Source of the DNA: a virus | Length of the DNA stretch: 34,681 nucleotides | Reading direction: 5' to 3' (one strand) | Virus record (IMG/VR): IMGVR_UViG_3300022602_000255 | Span: 1-34,681 of that record | In this document: positions 1-8,204 of the stretch, one piece after another | Position numbering within the stretch: position 1 is the first letter of the stretch | Layout: each line of letters begins with the position of its first letter | Notes under the pieces: model-generated | What the model was told of the DNA's origin: nothing | Database searches by the model: none | The model's input: the letters and a program-made list of their open reading frames with translations, nothing else | Translations under genes and position numbers: made by a program

Positions 1-202
1 TAGTTACCGCAGTAGTAGAACCATTACTAGCCAATACTAAAGAACTGGCAGAAGTTAATTTACCTGCAAATGTAACATTCTGACTTGTATCTATTGTTAA
101 CGCTGTAGTCGTACCATTAGTCTGTAGTACAAGATTGCCCGAAGTATCAGACGTATAGACTAAGCCAGTCGTTGTTGTGGTTCCTGCCGCGATTGAACTC
201 AT
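1..202 (-). CDS. Tail fibre protein, N-terminal part (runs off the window)
   Basis: The reading frame opens at an ATG (200-202) that overlaps the stop of the preceding gene as ATGA and stays open to the window edge, giving 67 residues. The start MSSIAAGTTTTTGLVYTSD, followed by repeated Asn/Gly/Thr turns (NLVLQTNGTTTALTIDTS), is the N-terminal pattern of many phage tail fibre or receptor-binding proteins. It is translationally coupled to the fibre gene upstream. The C-terminal receptor-binding part is missing from this window, so host specificity cannot be judged. Confidence 0.75.
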   Translation of the reverse strand, partial: MSSIAAGTTTTTGLVYTSDTSGNLVLQTNGTTTALTIDTSQNVTFAGKLTSASSLVLASNGSTTAVT

Positions 203-1494
203 ATTGTTACCCACCTTTGTCCGCTAGTAAGCGTAACTGATACGCCCGTTGAAATTGATACAGGCCCAACAGAAAATGCGTTATTGCCTGATGCGATAGT
301 ATAGCTAGTTGATACTGTTGTACCGTTAATCATAAAGCCGTTAGATGAAATAACCTCTGGGGCTATTAATTCACCCGTGCTCGGCTTGAATGTGTACTGT
401 GTATTTGAAGTGTAGATAACCTGTGCCGTGCCGCTTGTCGCATGAGCAAACAAAGGATAGTAAGCCGTAGATGAAGATGTATCATTGCTGATACTTGATC
501 CGCCGACCGAGTACCATCCAGGCGTACTAGATACTTCGCTATAACCCTCAAACTGTTTTGTTGTGGAGTTATAACGGATCATTCCTTCTACTGGAGATCC
601 TGGTTCCTGTCCTGTTGTGCCAACCGGCAGCAAAATAGCCCCAGTCGTTGGAAAAGAAACAATACCCGTTGTCGCTACGCTAAGTGCAGTCACCGCACCT
701 GCATTGCCTACCTTCATCACAATACTATCTGTAGCACCAACGCCAGATGTAGACTGTAAGGTTAAGCTAGAACCTGTGCCTGTTCCGCCGTAAAGCACTG
801 GGCCAGTAGCAGATGTTGTAAATGTAGGAGTAGTAATCGTAGGGCTTGTAGCCAATACTACGTTACCAGTACCTGTAGAACCAGTTAAAGACGGAGCCTG
901 TGCCGCAGATCCAGTCCCGGTCGATGTATAAAACTGTGGAGTAGTAGTTGTATTACCCGATAAGAATGTAGTCGTACTGGCTGCGGACTGATAAGGTACA
1001 GAACCTAAACTACCACCCGCTAGATTCGTTGCGGTAGTAGTCGTAGTACTAGATGTAATCTTAACAAAGTCACCTGCTACGCTACTCCAAAATACAATAG
1101 CCTTCTCGCCATTGGCTACTGTTACCCCGGTCGTTGGGCCTGTTACACCCCTGATAACAACCGCATATCCACCAGATGTACTATTGTTAACAACATACAT
1201 CTTAGATGAGTTGGGTACATTGATATTCCTGATTGCCGTTCTAGCCCCTGTGCACAAGAGCTGCATATACTGAGCCGTTGTGGAATTGGGTGAAGCAACA
1301 ATATTGGAGCCAGAGCTACTGCCGTTTGTAATGGAAAACGTAATATCCGAATCGTTCGTGATATTGTTTGTACCGGCAATAGCAATATCTACATAGTCGG
1401 TTACCCCCAGAGATACATCATCTCCCCAGGTTCCTGACTCAGTTCCAGTAATTGGAAGAGCTAAGCCTAATAATGTTGTGTAATTAATCGTCAT
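199..1494 (-). CDS. Tail fibre protein with duplicated C-terminal tip domain
   Basis: This is a 431-residue, Thr/Ser/Gly-rich virion protein. The N-terminus (about 1-60, LGLALPITGTESGTWGDDV) is the attachment-type segment often seen in fibre proteins. The middle is low-complexity beta-rich sequence, and around residue 300 there is an EGMIRYNSTTKQFEGY segment typical of phage fibres. The last 50 residues match the last 50 of the fibre at 2452-3378 at 25 of 50 positions (core SVGPVSISTGVSV..SG.RW), so both fibres carry the same tip domain. It lies in a tail block with overlapping or closely spaced genes. The exact receptor is unknown. Confidence 0.8.
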   Translation of the reverse strand: MTINYTTLLGLALPITGTESGTWGDDVSLGVTDYVDIAIAGTNNITNDSDITFSITNGSSSGSNIVASPNSTTAQYMQLLCTGARTAIRNINVPNSSKMYVVNNSTSGGYAVVIRGVTGPTTGVTVANGEKAIVFWSSVAGDFVKITSSTTTTTATNLAGGSLGSVPYQSAASTTTFLSGNTTTTPQFYTSTGTGSAAQAPSLTGSTGTGNVVLATSPTITTPTFTTSATGPVLYGGTGTGSSLTLQSTSGVGATDSIVMKVGNAGAVTALSVATTGIVSFPTTGAILLPVGTTGQEPGSPVEGMIRYNSTTKQFEGYSEVSSTPGWYSVGGSSISNDTSSSTAYYPLFAHATSGTAQVIYTSNTQYTFKPSTGELIAPEVISSNGFMINGTTVSTSYTIASGNNAFSVGPVSISTGVSVTLTSGQRWVTI

Positions 1495-1502
1495 CTCATA
1501 TC

Positions 1503-2450
1503 CTATTGAGTGGGTACTGGAACCCAGCTTGGCGATTCAGCATCATTTACAGCAGCCCATCCAGGCGATTGAGAATCCCCTACATTTTGCCACGAAGGAG
1601 ACTGATTGTCATTAACTAAACTCCAATAACTTATACCTAATGACGCAACAGTTCCACTTGCTCCTACACCAGTCAACTGTGCCGTCCTGGCTCCCATCGT
1701 TACCGTGCCAACCAAACCGCTCGCCCCGACACCCGTCAAAGCTATTGTGATGTTTGGCGTTACAGATCCAACTGCACCATTTGCCGTATTAGATCCAAGT
1801 GGTACTGATACCGCACCTGGATATCCCTGTGCTCCTACGCCGGTCAAAGCTACCGTAATAGACTGGCTTACATTTCCTACGCTACCAGCGGCATTAACTC
1901 CAGTTACAGACTCTGTATCGCTCTCAGATACTGATCCAACCGTACCAGCTGCCGTAACACCAGTCAAAGCTACGTTAGCTGAGTATGCTACCGTTCCTAC
2001 ATTGCCCGCAGCAGCTACGCCCGATAGCGTTCTACCCTGCGTTGCTACAACAGTCCCGGCCAATCCACTAGCCAATACACCAGACAAAGCTTCTGTATTG
2101 CTAACGGCTAACGTACCTGCATATCCAGATGCCTGGTTGCCACTTAGGGTTAACGATAGGCCAAAAGATACAGTTCCAGCCACTCCCGATGCACCCACAC
2201 CAGTCAAAGCAACTGTAATGTTTGAGCTTACCGTTCCTACATTACCTTGACCATTTACACTTAATACTGGATCTTGATCGCTCTCAATCATTGTCCCAAC
2301 TGCGCCGGATGCGCCTACACCAGTCAGGGCAGCGGTAGATAAATAGCCAACAGTACCAATATTACCTGCCGCATTTACACCAGTCAAAGGCTGGCTCACA
2401 CCACCCAAAGCATTGAATGGGGCTTGGGCAAATGTGGTTAAGCCAAACAT
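1503..2450 (-). CDS. Repeat-built tail protein (about 13 LTGVGASGxVGTV repeats)
   Basis: This is a 315-residue protein made almost entirely of about 13 imperfect repeats of roughly 19-22 residues with core LTGVxAxGxVGTV. A short N-terminus (MFGLTTFAQAPFNALGG) precedes them. The C-terminal tail has three SP.W motifs (NQSPSW, SQSPGW, AESPSW) near residues 283-311. Such regular Gly/Val repeats suggest an elongated beta-helical or solenoid fibre segment. It sits between two fibre genes, which supports a structural tail role. The repeats also leave a long open frame on the other strand that is not a gene. Function is inferred from repeat structure and position only. Confidence 0.7.
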   Translation of the reverse strand: MFGLTTFAQAPFNALGGVSQPLTGVNAAGNIGTVGYLSTAALTGVGASGAVGTMIESDQDPVLSVNGQGNVGTVSSNITVALTGVGASGVAGTVSFGLSLTLSGNQASGYAGTLAVSNTEALSGVLASGLAGTVVATQGRTLSGVAAAGNVGTVAYSANVALTGVTAAGTVGSVSESDTESVTGVNAAGSVGNVSQSITVALTGVGAQGYPGAVSVPLGSNTANGAVGSVTPNITIALTGVGASGLVGTVTMGARTAQLTGVGASGTVASLGISYWSLVNDNQSPSWQNVGDSQSPGWAAVNDAESPSWVPVPTQ

Positions 2451-2451
2451 C

Positions 2452-3378
2452 TCAGAATACCAACCAACGTGATCCGCTTGGAACTGTTACTGAAACACCG
2501 CTATTTAAAGTTATCGGGCCTACACTACTTGCTGAATAACCACTAGGAATGCTGTAGCTTGTACCAATAGTTTTGTTATTAACAATAATTCCATTAGACG
2601 CAACCAACTCCGCACCCTGCAACTGGTTGGGCGTAGTGACGTTTCCAGCCGTACTAATGGTTAAAGAATCAGATGTTGTACCAGTATTACCTGAGTTAAC
2701 AACAAAATGTATGGCATTGGAGCCATATGTTGTTAGTACTAAATCAGACCCTACTGATTCAACAAAATTAGCATTTGCGGCATTAGCCGCATTATTTCCG
2801 TATCCCGCCGCCGAATAACTATAAGTGGAACTGTTTGTCCCCATCTCCATATAAACGGATGAATAGTTATTTGCAGTAGTTACATAAGAAGCATAAGATG
2901 TATTTCCACCATTATTATTCTGTAAAACTACATTTGACCAAGTGGTATCTGTGCCGTAAAAAGTTGCGAGCTGACCAGTAGTAGAAACACTATACCCGCT
3001 CGTTCCTACATTTAACGTACCAATCGTAGTAGTAGCATTAGATACATAAGTTAATATATTAACGTTGCCGTTTGCATCTTGAATAACAGCTTTCTCAGCA
3101 GGATAGTCTACCCAAACATTAACAGTACCGCTAAACGTAACAACGCTACCACTATTGCTAGAGGCTAATATCGTTGTACGAGCCAAAGCTCCGGTAGTAT
3201 AAGTACCGTATCCAACCTCCCAGTTACCAGCAGAATCCGTTGCTGTGTAGTAGGTTGTGTTGCCACTTGTTAAAACAGTAAAGGCTTGGAACCCAGTAAC
3301 CGTAGTCCCAAGAGTAAAGCTACTGGTGGTATACGATGTACTGGTTACTTGGACTCTATCGGCTAGTTGTAGAGCCAT
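2452..3378 (-). CDS. Tail fibre protein
   Basis: This is a 308-residue protein. The N-terminal ~110 residues (ALQLADRVQVTSTSY, NTTYYTATD, WEVGYGTYTTG, TTILASSNSG, VDYPAEKAV) match a domain found at the head of many phage fibre proteins, where it probably binds the tail. The middle is Asn/Ser/Thr-rich. The last 50 residues form the tip domain shared with the fibre at 199-1494. Two fibres with the same tip but different shafts suggest module exchange or parallel receptor-binding proteins. The start ATG has a ribosome site (TAAAGGTAAATC) just upstream. Confidence 0.8.
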   Translation of the reverse strand: MALQLADRVQVTSTSYTTSSFTLGTTVTGFQAFTVLTSGNTTYYTATDSAGNWEVGYGTYTTGALARTTILASSNSGSVVTFSGTVNVWVDYPAEKAVIQDANGNVNILTYVSNATTTIGTLNVGTSGYSVSTTGQLATFYGTDTTWSNVVLQNNNGGNTSYASYVTTANNYSSVYMEMGTNSSTYSYSAAGYGNNAANAANANFVESVGSDLVLTTYGSNAIHFVVNSGNTGTTSDSLTISTAGNVTTPNQLQGAELVASNGIIVNNKTIGTSYSIPSGYSASSVGPITLNSGVSVTVPSGSRWLVF

Positions 3379-3387
3379 GATTTACCT

Positions 3388-3864
3388 TTAGGTTGTAGAC
3401 AATCTCAAAAGAGCTGAACTTGTTGTATTGGATGGCATTGTCAATGTAAACGTACCAGCCGTAATTGTCTGTGCTCCAAATGTATGTACGCTGACCGCAG
3501 CATTAGACTGGCTTGAGTTATAGATCAAAACAGTATCAAAAGCCGTTGAAAGTGTAACAGTTGAGTACACCAGGTTAGCCGATGGTGTCCAGTATCCTAC
3601 TCCCGCCGTAGCAGATGAGTTGGTAGAAGACGGAGCTGTTGCGTTTGTCACCGTTATACCGCCCGCCGTATAGCCCGTACCGCTTACCTCATTGGTAGCT
3701 GAATAAGCTGTAGTTGCAGCGTTAACGGTAGCTGTAGTTACATACAAAGCAGCTTTGAATGTATCTGCCGTAGAAGTTCCACGGGTTGGTGCAGTTCCAA
3801 AGTTATGAGTCGCAGTCATTAACTGGCTCAAAAAGGAAGTGCACATGCTCTGGGTATTACTCAA
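3388..3864 (-). CDS. Small virion/tail protein, paralogue of the 4066-4491 protein; TTG start
   Basis: This 158-residue protein appears to start at TTG (3862-3864), because a strong ribosome site (AAGGAG) lies seven bases upstream; the first ATG would lose six residues. It shares with the protein at 4066-4491 the segment NEVxGTGYTAGG, a preceding ALY stretch, and a C-terminal FTxTMPxNxxSxALxR. The two are therefore ancient duplicates. The fold is probably a beta-sandwich given the Thr/Ser/Val content. It lies between connector and fibre genes and is likely a tail or baseplate component; no specific function is recognised. Confidence 0.65.
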   Translation of the reverse strand: MSNTQSMCTSFLSQLMTATHNFGTAPTRGTSTADTFKAALYVTTATVNAATTAYSATNEVSGTGYTAGGITVTNATAPSSTNSSATAGVGYWTPSANLVYSTVTLSTAFDTVLIYNSSQSNAAVSVHTFGAQTITAGTFTLTMPSNTTSSALLRLSTT

Positions 3865-3874
3865 AATATTCTCC

Positions 3875-4066
3875 TTATGCCATTGATGCGGCTACTAAAT
3901 CTATAAAAGGGCTGGTTTTAAGCGTTACATGAGCAGAACGATGAACTAATTCACCTTCGTGGTAATACTCGACCCAGGTCGTTGATTCAATATCATTGTC
4001 GATTGAACCCTCTTTCTTTTCAAGAAGAGAATGATCCATATCGCCTTTGGTTGTTGTAATAATCAT
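3875..4066 (-). CDS. Small hypothetical protein between two paralogues
   Basis: This is a 63-residue, mildly acidic protein. Its ATG overlaps the stop of the upstream paralogue by one base (TAATG), so translation is probably coupled. The sequence has a central STTWVEYYHEGELVHRS stretch with mixed charge and a hydrophobic C-terminus (FIDLVAASMA). It separates two duplicated structural genes, so it was either inserted between them or duplicated and diverged beyond recognition. I do not recognise a family. Confidence 0.6.
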   Translation of the reverse strand: MIITTTKGDMDHSLLEKKEGSIDNDIESTTWVEYYHEGELVHRSAHVTLKTSPFIDLVAASMA

Positions 4067-4491
4067 TAAGCACTCCTGATTAAAGCTGTTGATGAACTAT
4101 TTGCCGGCATGGTCACTGTAAATGAATTAGAGCAACTCTTGTCTGATCCAAAGTCAATTACCGCAATAGATGCATTGCCTGCCGTAGCATCGTAAATCAA
4201 AGCGCATCTAGTGGTAAATGAAGCTGGAGTCCAAACAACATTATTCCAATTCAAATAAACAACGCTATTCGTAGCATCATAGTTTATCGTAAGTCCAGTC
4301 ATTAGCTGACCGCCAGCCGTGTATCCAGTTCCAACCACTTCATTCACAGATGAGTATGTAGTTGTGGATAAATTCAGGGTAGCCAATCCCGTATACAAAG
4401 CCATGTAAATATTGTCTGTTGCAAGATTAAATACCCCGCCATTGAATAGCTGGTATTTAAAGCTTGTGGTCTGACCTTGGACTATGCTCAT
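4066..4491 (-). CDS. Small virion/tail protein, paralogue of the 3388-3864 protein
   Basis: This is a 141-residue protein. Shared landmarks with its neighbour at 3388-3864 are YSSVNEVVGTGYTAGG near the middle and FTVTMPANSSSTALIRSA at the C-terminus. Its stop/start junctions overlap both neighbours (TAATG downstream; start inside the end of the connector gene upstream), which indicates a translationally coupled structural operon. It is likely a tail-associated protein. No catalytic motif is visible. Confidence 0.65.
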   Translation of the reverse strand: MSIVQGQTTSFKYQLFNGGVFNLATDNIYMALYTGLATLNLSTTTYSSVNEVVGTGYTAGGQLMTGLTINYDATNSVVYLNWNNVVWTPASFTTRCALIYDATAGNASIAVIDFGSDKSCSNSFTVTMPANSSSTALIRSA

Positions 4492-5591
4492 GGTACGGGT
4501 TGAATCCTAATTTGACCAGAGCGGTACGCATCTTGACGATCCATACCATCTCCAAGGCGTTTTGCAATGGCTAATGCTTCCTTGTACTTGTTATCGTAAA
4601 AGGCAATTAAATCTTTATCGCCCTTTTGGTAGGTATATGCCTCAACCAAAGTGCCGTATAAAAGTACAGAATCAAAGTTATTACCAAGCCAAGATTGTCC
4701 CGCTGCGTTAGTAATTGTTAAAACTGGTACGGCAAATCCTGATCCTGATCCACCGAGATAAGTATTGGATACAGTCAAAGAATCACCAACAACATATCCT
4801 GTTCCACCAGATGCGATAGTAGCTGATGTAACTACTCCAGCGGTCACAATAATCGTAGCATAAGCATAAGAACCAGTACCCCCAGACAAAGGAACGTTGT
4901 AATATGTGCCAGAGACATATCCCGTTCCTCCACTAGATATAGTACCCAAAGCAGTAATCGGAGCCTGAACAATACTATCTGGATAGAAAAAGTAATGTAA
5001 CTCAGCCGCATAAGATTGATCAGGAGTCGGCCCAAGCATAAAGCTAAGATATAAAGGCGCAGAGCTTTGAGGGCCAAATAACGCATAGTGTCTAGGCAAG
5101 CTCTGATAGCTTGATGTTGGATAACACTCACGAATAAAGTTAACGTCTTTATTCAGTAAATACAAATAATCTGTTTGAAAAACAACCGTTCCAGATACCG
5201 CAGCAATGTTGTACTGAGACAAAGTAACTGTTGTTCCAGATACGCTAAGCACTTTACACTGAACACCAATACCTGTTCCGCTTACGTTTTGACCGGCAAA
5301 GATATTTGTAGCAGATGCAACAGTAATGGTATTTGTGCCAGATGTTCCAGTAGCCGTGGTACTAACACTTGAATATACCGCCAATGAATAAGGAGCTAAA
5401 AAATCATTAGGACAAGACAAGTATGAGTTACCAGCAGTCAATACGCCCGTTACATTCTTACGCAAAGAAGGAAACTGCACAGAGTTAAATACTCTTTGTT
5501 CCGCTTGCTGTATGAATGTATTGATGTCAACCGTAGGGAATGTATATTCCAAATACGAGTTGACCTCATTAACGAGCTGACTATAGTTCAT
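4488..5591 (-). CDS. Putative connector/tail adaptor protein with two inserted beta domains
   Basis: This is a 367-residue protein. The core is helical at the N-terminus (YSQLVNEVNSYLEYTFPTVDINTFIQQAEQR in part) and C-terminus (DRQDAYRSGQIR) and carries LLNKDVNFIRECYP and LGPTPDQSYAAELHYFFYP, a pattern of head-tail connector proteins in related uncultured phages. Two segments look inserted: about residues 76-139 (NIFAGQNVSGTGIG..TVTLS) and about 211-295 (two GGTGYV half-repeats). The first resembles a module in the 868-residue virion protein at 9619-12225. Start and stop overlap the neighbours. The adaptor role is inferred. Confidence 0.65.
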   Translation of the reverse strand: MNYSQLVNEVNSYLEYTFPTVDINTFIQQAEQRVFNSVQFPSLRKNVTGVLTAGNSYLSCPNDFLAPYSLAVYSSVSTTATGTSGTNTITVASATNIFAGQNVSGTGIGVQCKVLSVSGTTVTLSQYNIAAVSGTVVFQTDYLYLLNKDVNFIRECYPTSSYQSLPRHYALFGPQSSAPLYLSFMLGPTPDQSYAAELHYFFYPDSIVQAPITALGTISSGGTGYVSGTYYNVPLSGGTGSYAYATIIVTAGVVTSATIASGGTGYVVGDSLTVSNTYLGGSGSGFAVPVLTITNAAGQSWLGNNFDSVLLYGTLVEAYTYQKGDKDLIAFYDNKYKEALAIAKRLGDGMDRQDAYRSGQIRIQPVP

Positions 5592-5905
5592 GCCATTGGG
5601 CCTCTGGCAATTCTGCCGCGCTCAGCTGCGCCATTACCTCTGGTTTCTTCACCAGATGTTTTGACTTCGTGATTGTTACCAATAGAAACTGTTCCGTTTA
5701 AAGGAGTCCAGTTCTTACGAGTAGGCATCTTTACATCAAGACCGATATGATCGGGCAAATCGCTATCAGAATCAATGCTTGTAGGCGTTACTGGTTTATC
5801 CTTCATTGTGTGTGGCTTTTGGTATTCAACAGCAGGGCCGTTGTATTTACCTTTAGCTTTAACAATAGCAGGGCTATTCTTTTTTGTTGGTTTAATGACT
5901 TGCAT
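5588..5905 (-). CDS. Small hydrophilic virion-module protein
   Basis: This is a 105-residue protein, basic at the N-terminus (MQVIKPTKKNSPAIVKAKGKY), acidic in the middle (SDSDLPDH), with a Gly/Arg-rich end (RGNGAAERGRIARGPMA). Its stop overlaps the start of the connector gene. It probably lacks a compact fold along much of its length. It lies in the string of tiny genes between two connector genes, so it may be a minor virion or assembly protein. I do not recognise a family. Confidence 0.6.
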   Translation of the reverse strand: MQVIKPTKKNSPAIVKAKGKYNGPAVEYQKPHTMKDKPVTPTSIDSDSDLPDHIGLDVKMPTRKNWTPLNGTVSIGNNHEVKTSGEETRGNGAAERGRIARGPMA

Positions 5906-5906
5906 A

Positions 5907-6098
5907 TTAACCTCCGCGCTGATAGCCAGCCCTAGCCAAATTACGACCCATAGACTTCATGCTATCTTGGTTAACACCAGCAAGACCGCCCTTTGCAAGC
6001 TTAGTAGGTTTCTTACCTTTATGCATATGGCTTTCGTGCTTGTGCACTTCTTTTGCAGCTTCTTTATCTGCAATCTTTTTAACTTCTGCTTTCTTCAT
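5907..6098 (-). CDS. Small His/Lys-rich protein with K-x-GG motif
   Basis: This is a 63-residue, very basic protein (KKAEVKKIADKEAAKEVHK..., HESHMHKGKKP, KLAKGGLAG) ending in GRNLARAGYQRGG. The AKGG segment and the GRNLARA tail recur in small proteins of related phages. It belongs with the other K-x-GG proteins at 7762-9137. Strong positive charge suggests nucleic-acid or capsid-interior binding, but this is inference from composition. Confidence 0.6.
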   Translation of the reverse strand: MKKAEVKKIADKEAAKEVHKHESHMHKGKKPTKLAKGGLAGVNQDSMKSMGRNLARAGYQRGG

Positions 6099-6108
6099 AA
6101 CCGCTCCT

Positions 6109-6498
6109 TTAGGTAGTAGAAATTGTAACCGTGCCCACCTGATTTGTGGTAACTAAATTATTAGGAGTCAGTACAGAATCAAACTGACTTGACCCGCCTA
6201 TCGGGTTCCAACCCCACTGAATATCCCTTGATCCACCAGATGGAAATCCCAGGCCATCAAGTCCAGATGCAACATAACTTAAGTCCGGCCTTGGCTGGCG
6301 AACAGCTTGAGGATCATCAACTGGATACATACCCAATTGAAGCTGTGGCTGATCTGGATCCCAACACTCAGGACAAACCTTTAGCTGATACAGCTTGGTC
6401 TTGATGACCTCCATCTTGAGTTGGCTAAGCTTGTACCTCTGACCGCATCTATCGCATTCAGCAATGGAAAATTTGCCAGAAGCGAACCTATTGCCCAT
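6109..6498 (-). CDS. Zinc-ribbon virion-module protein
   Basis: This is a 129-residue protein. The ATG at 6496-6498 follows GGAG and overlaps the upstream stop as TGATG; an in-frame TTG one codon earlier is less likely. Two cysteine pairs (CDRCGQRY and CPECWDPDQPQL) form a zinc ribbon in the first third of the protein. The rest is Pro/Gly-rich and ends in a Thr/Val beta-like tail. It is coupled to the upstream connector-like gene. Small zinc-ribbon proteins of this type occur in the structural blocks of related phages. The partner is unknown. Confidence 0.65.
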   Translation of the reverse strand: MGNRFASGKFSIAECDRCGQRYKLSQLKMEVIKTKLYQLKVCPECWDPDQPQLQLGMYPVDDPQAVRQPRPDLSYVASGLDGLGFPSGGSRDIQWGWNPIGGSSQFDSVLTPNNLVTTNQVGTVTISTT

Positions 6499-7460
6499 CA
6501 ATAAGCTCCGCCACCACCACCCAAGAATTGCTGTCTTGGCACAAACCGAATAGCCGCCTTCTCTCTATCCTCGCCAGCAGCAATATCAAACTGCTCATCA
6601 TAAGCTTGCTTTAACATCTGTACTCGCTGAACTAATTCTGGGACTTTCATAGCTATGTGGTAGGCTAACCCAGCAGCCACGGCCGGCAAAAACCTGAAAT
6701 TCATGTCTTGGACATTCGGGCCTGCGCCCGCGTCCTGTACACGCCGTAAGCGCCAGTAAGCAAAGACATAGGGTGTAGATGCATCGGGTGTTGGCCATAC
6801 AGTTACTGCTGGTAGTTTAGGAACATAGACCGCAGCACCCAGTACATAAGACTGAGCCGTGGTGTTCGCTTGTGCCCTAAAGCAATTCTGTAAGGTATTA
6901 CCTGAAATGTATGAATAGTAAATAATCTCACCGCTTGTAGAGCCAAGCTGGATATAGCCATTTGCAGCCAATCCTACCGTGCTAGAAAGCGTTATTGTGG
7001 TAGCCGTAGATGATACTGCTGCTGCCACTTGAATTGTTGTTGTAGACGTTTCTCCGGACAATCTCTGAACCCATACCTGAATAGGTCTAGCCTGGGTTAG
7101 TTTGTTGGGGATAGTCGCATAGGTTGATACACTGATACGAGTGATAGTTAGGTCAGATTGATTAGAGGTGCTGTTAGCATTGGTGCGGATCACATGATCC
7201 AACAAATCAATCGTATCAGTGGGCAACGCATAAGTATTTAAACCAGGCGTAAGAGTAATCGTACCCTGGTCTATAGTCCACATATTAATGCCACGGTTTT
7301 GCCACTCGATGGTCATTAAGTTCATCGATCTGCGAGCAGTACGCAAATCGTAACCGGAACGCATCTCCCTACCAGCTCTCTCCCACGCTTCTTCTGCTAT
7401 CTCAGCAAAGTCTAGGTCAAAGCTGGTTGTTCCGGTAGTGGTTCCGATATTTATGGACAT
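6498..7460 (-). CDS. Putative head-tail adaptor protein with inserted beta module
   Basis: This is a 320-residue protein. The N-terminal half (FAEIAEEAWERAG, LRTARRSMNLMTIEWQNRG, LTPGLNTYALP) and the C-terminal helix-rich part (FLPAVAAGLAYHIAMKVPE, LKQAYDEQFDIAAGEDREKA) fit adaptor or tail-tube proteins of podovirus-like phages. Residues about 142-213 (TITLSSTVGLAANGYIQLG, EIIYYSYISGNTLQNCFRAQ) are a common mobile beta module spliced into the core, which then resumes at PAVTVWPTPD. The start overlaps the upstream stop (TAATG). The adaptor assignment is from pattern memory, not from a search. Confidence 0.65.
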   Translation of the reverse strand: MSINIGTTTGTTSFDLDFAEIAEEAWERAGREMRSGYDLRTARRSMNLMTIEWQNRGINMWTIDQGTITLTPGLNTYALPTDTIDLLDHVIRTNANSTSNQSDLTITRISVSTYATIPNKLTQARPIQVWVQRLSGETSTTTIQVAAAVSSTATTITLSSTVGLAANGYIQLGSTSGEIIYYSYISGNTLQNCFRAQANTTAQSYVLGAAVYVPKLPAVTVWPTPDASTPYVFAYWRLRRVQDAGAGPNVQDMNFRFLPAVAAGLAYHIAMKVPELVQRVQMLKQAYDEQFDIAAGEDREKAAIRFVPRQQFLGGGGGAY

Positions 7461-7765
7461 TATGCATTAGGCTGTTCTACAGCAGATGAGGCTTGTTCGA
7501 CAGATGTATCTGCAACAGATTCGTCAGCATCCACGGTAGTGTCAGTATTATCAGCACTATCATCCACGGCAGTAACTTCTTCATCTACCTTCTCCTGCGT
7601 AACTTCTTTAGGCGCATTTTGAATTGGATTGAGTTGTGCATCCAAATCATTAATTACTCCTTGAAGATCAGGATCAATGCCGTTATAAGCAGCCATTTGA
7701 TGCTCTGCTCTTTTGTTTAATTCATCAAGAATAAATAATGCATCTTCGTTGCTAATCTGAATCAT
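7460..7765 (-). CDS. Acidic small protein
   Basis: This is a 101-residue protein. The N-terminal half is helical (NEDALFILDELNKRAEHQM, DLQGVINDLDAQL). The second half is disordered and acidic (EKVDEEVTAVDDSADNTDTTVDADESVADTSVEQ). Both ends overlap the neighbours by TAATG/ATGA-type junctions. Such an acidic tail next to several very basic small proteins could allow charge pairing, but no function is recognised. Confidence 0.6.
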   Translation of the reverse strand: MIQISNEDALFILDELNKRAEHQMAAYNGIDPDLQGVINDLDAQLNPIQNAPKEVTQEKVDEEVTAVDDSADNTDTTVDADESVADTSVEQASSAVEQPNA

Positions 7766-8022
7766 TTCTTTTTCCTTGTTTTAGCGGATTTAATAAAGTC
7801 TGCCTTTGATGGAGCACCTTTAGAGCCTGGCTTACGCATATGCTTACCAGAACCTGCTGCTATCCTCTCTTGCTTAGCATGGATATTGGCATAAAGACCA
7901 GGATGATTAGCCATTCCGCCCTTCTTAAACTGCTCAAAGTCAGTATCATCACGGCGTTTTTTAATCTTTCCTTTTGGCATTTTGGAAGCATTAATATCCC
8001 CCATACCGCGGCTTGCCATCAT
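7762..8022 (-). CDS. Conserved small basic phage protein (GLYANIHAKQERI family)
   Basis: This is an 86-residue, Lys/Arg-rich protein. The segment FKKGGMANHPGLYANIHAKQ, then RIAAGSGKHMRKPGSKGAP and a C-terminal KTRKKK, is a recognisable conserved pattern of small phage proteins of unknown function. The ATG at 8020-8022 overlaps the upstream stop as ATGA; a second ATG follows directly. It shares the K-K-G-G motif with neighbouring small proteins. It is probably a nucleic-acid-associated virion or packaging-accessory protein, by inference. Confidence 0.65.
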   Translation of the reverse strand: MMASRGMGDINASKMPKGKIKKRRDDTDFEQFKKGGMANHPGLYANIHAKQERIAAGSGKHMRKPGSKGAPSKADFIKSAKTRKKK

Positions 8023-8195
8023 TTGTGCATCCCCTTAAGAGTCTGAGCCAAGCGAGCACGTTGCCCCAGTTTACCTGGAGCTTTTGCCGCTTTAGCTAAT
8101 TTCTTGGCTGGAATCTTTTTTCCTTCAGGAACGCCAAGCTGCTCGCGTAATGCGCCAGCTTTTTTGATGGCGTGTTGAATCCATTTCTCAGCCAT
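8019..8195 (-). CDS. Conserved small basic phage protein (AEKWIQHAIKKxGALR type)
   Basis: This is a 58-residue gene with ribosome site AAGGAG six to seven bases before the ATG at 8193-8195. The protein begins MAEKWIQHAIKKAGALREQL and ends AQTLKGMHK, with a KIPAKKLAKAAKAPGK linker. Short basic proteins with this WIQ.AIK...GALR start are common in phage structural operons, with unknown function. The stop overlaps the next start (ATGA). Confidence 0.65.
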   Translation of the reverse strand: MAEKWIQHAIKKAGALREQLGVPEGKKIPAKKLAKAAKAPGKLGQRARLAQTLKGMHK

Positions 8196-8204
8196 GATTA
8201 CTCC

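Noticed and set aside
1705-2250. Long plus-strand open frame of TPVKATV-type repeats
   Set aside because: It is the reverse reading of the LTGVGAS repeat gene; no ribosome site and wrong strand for the module.
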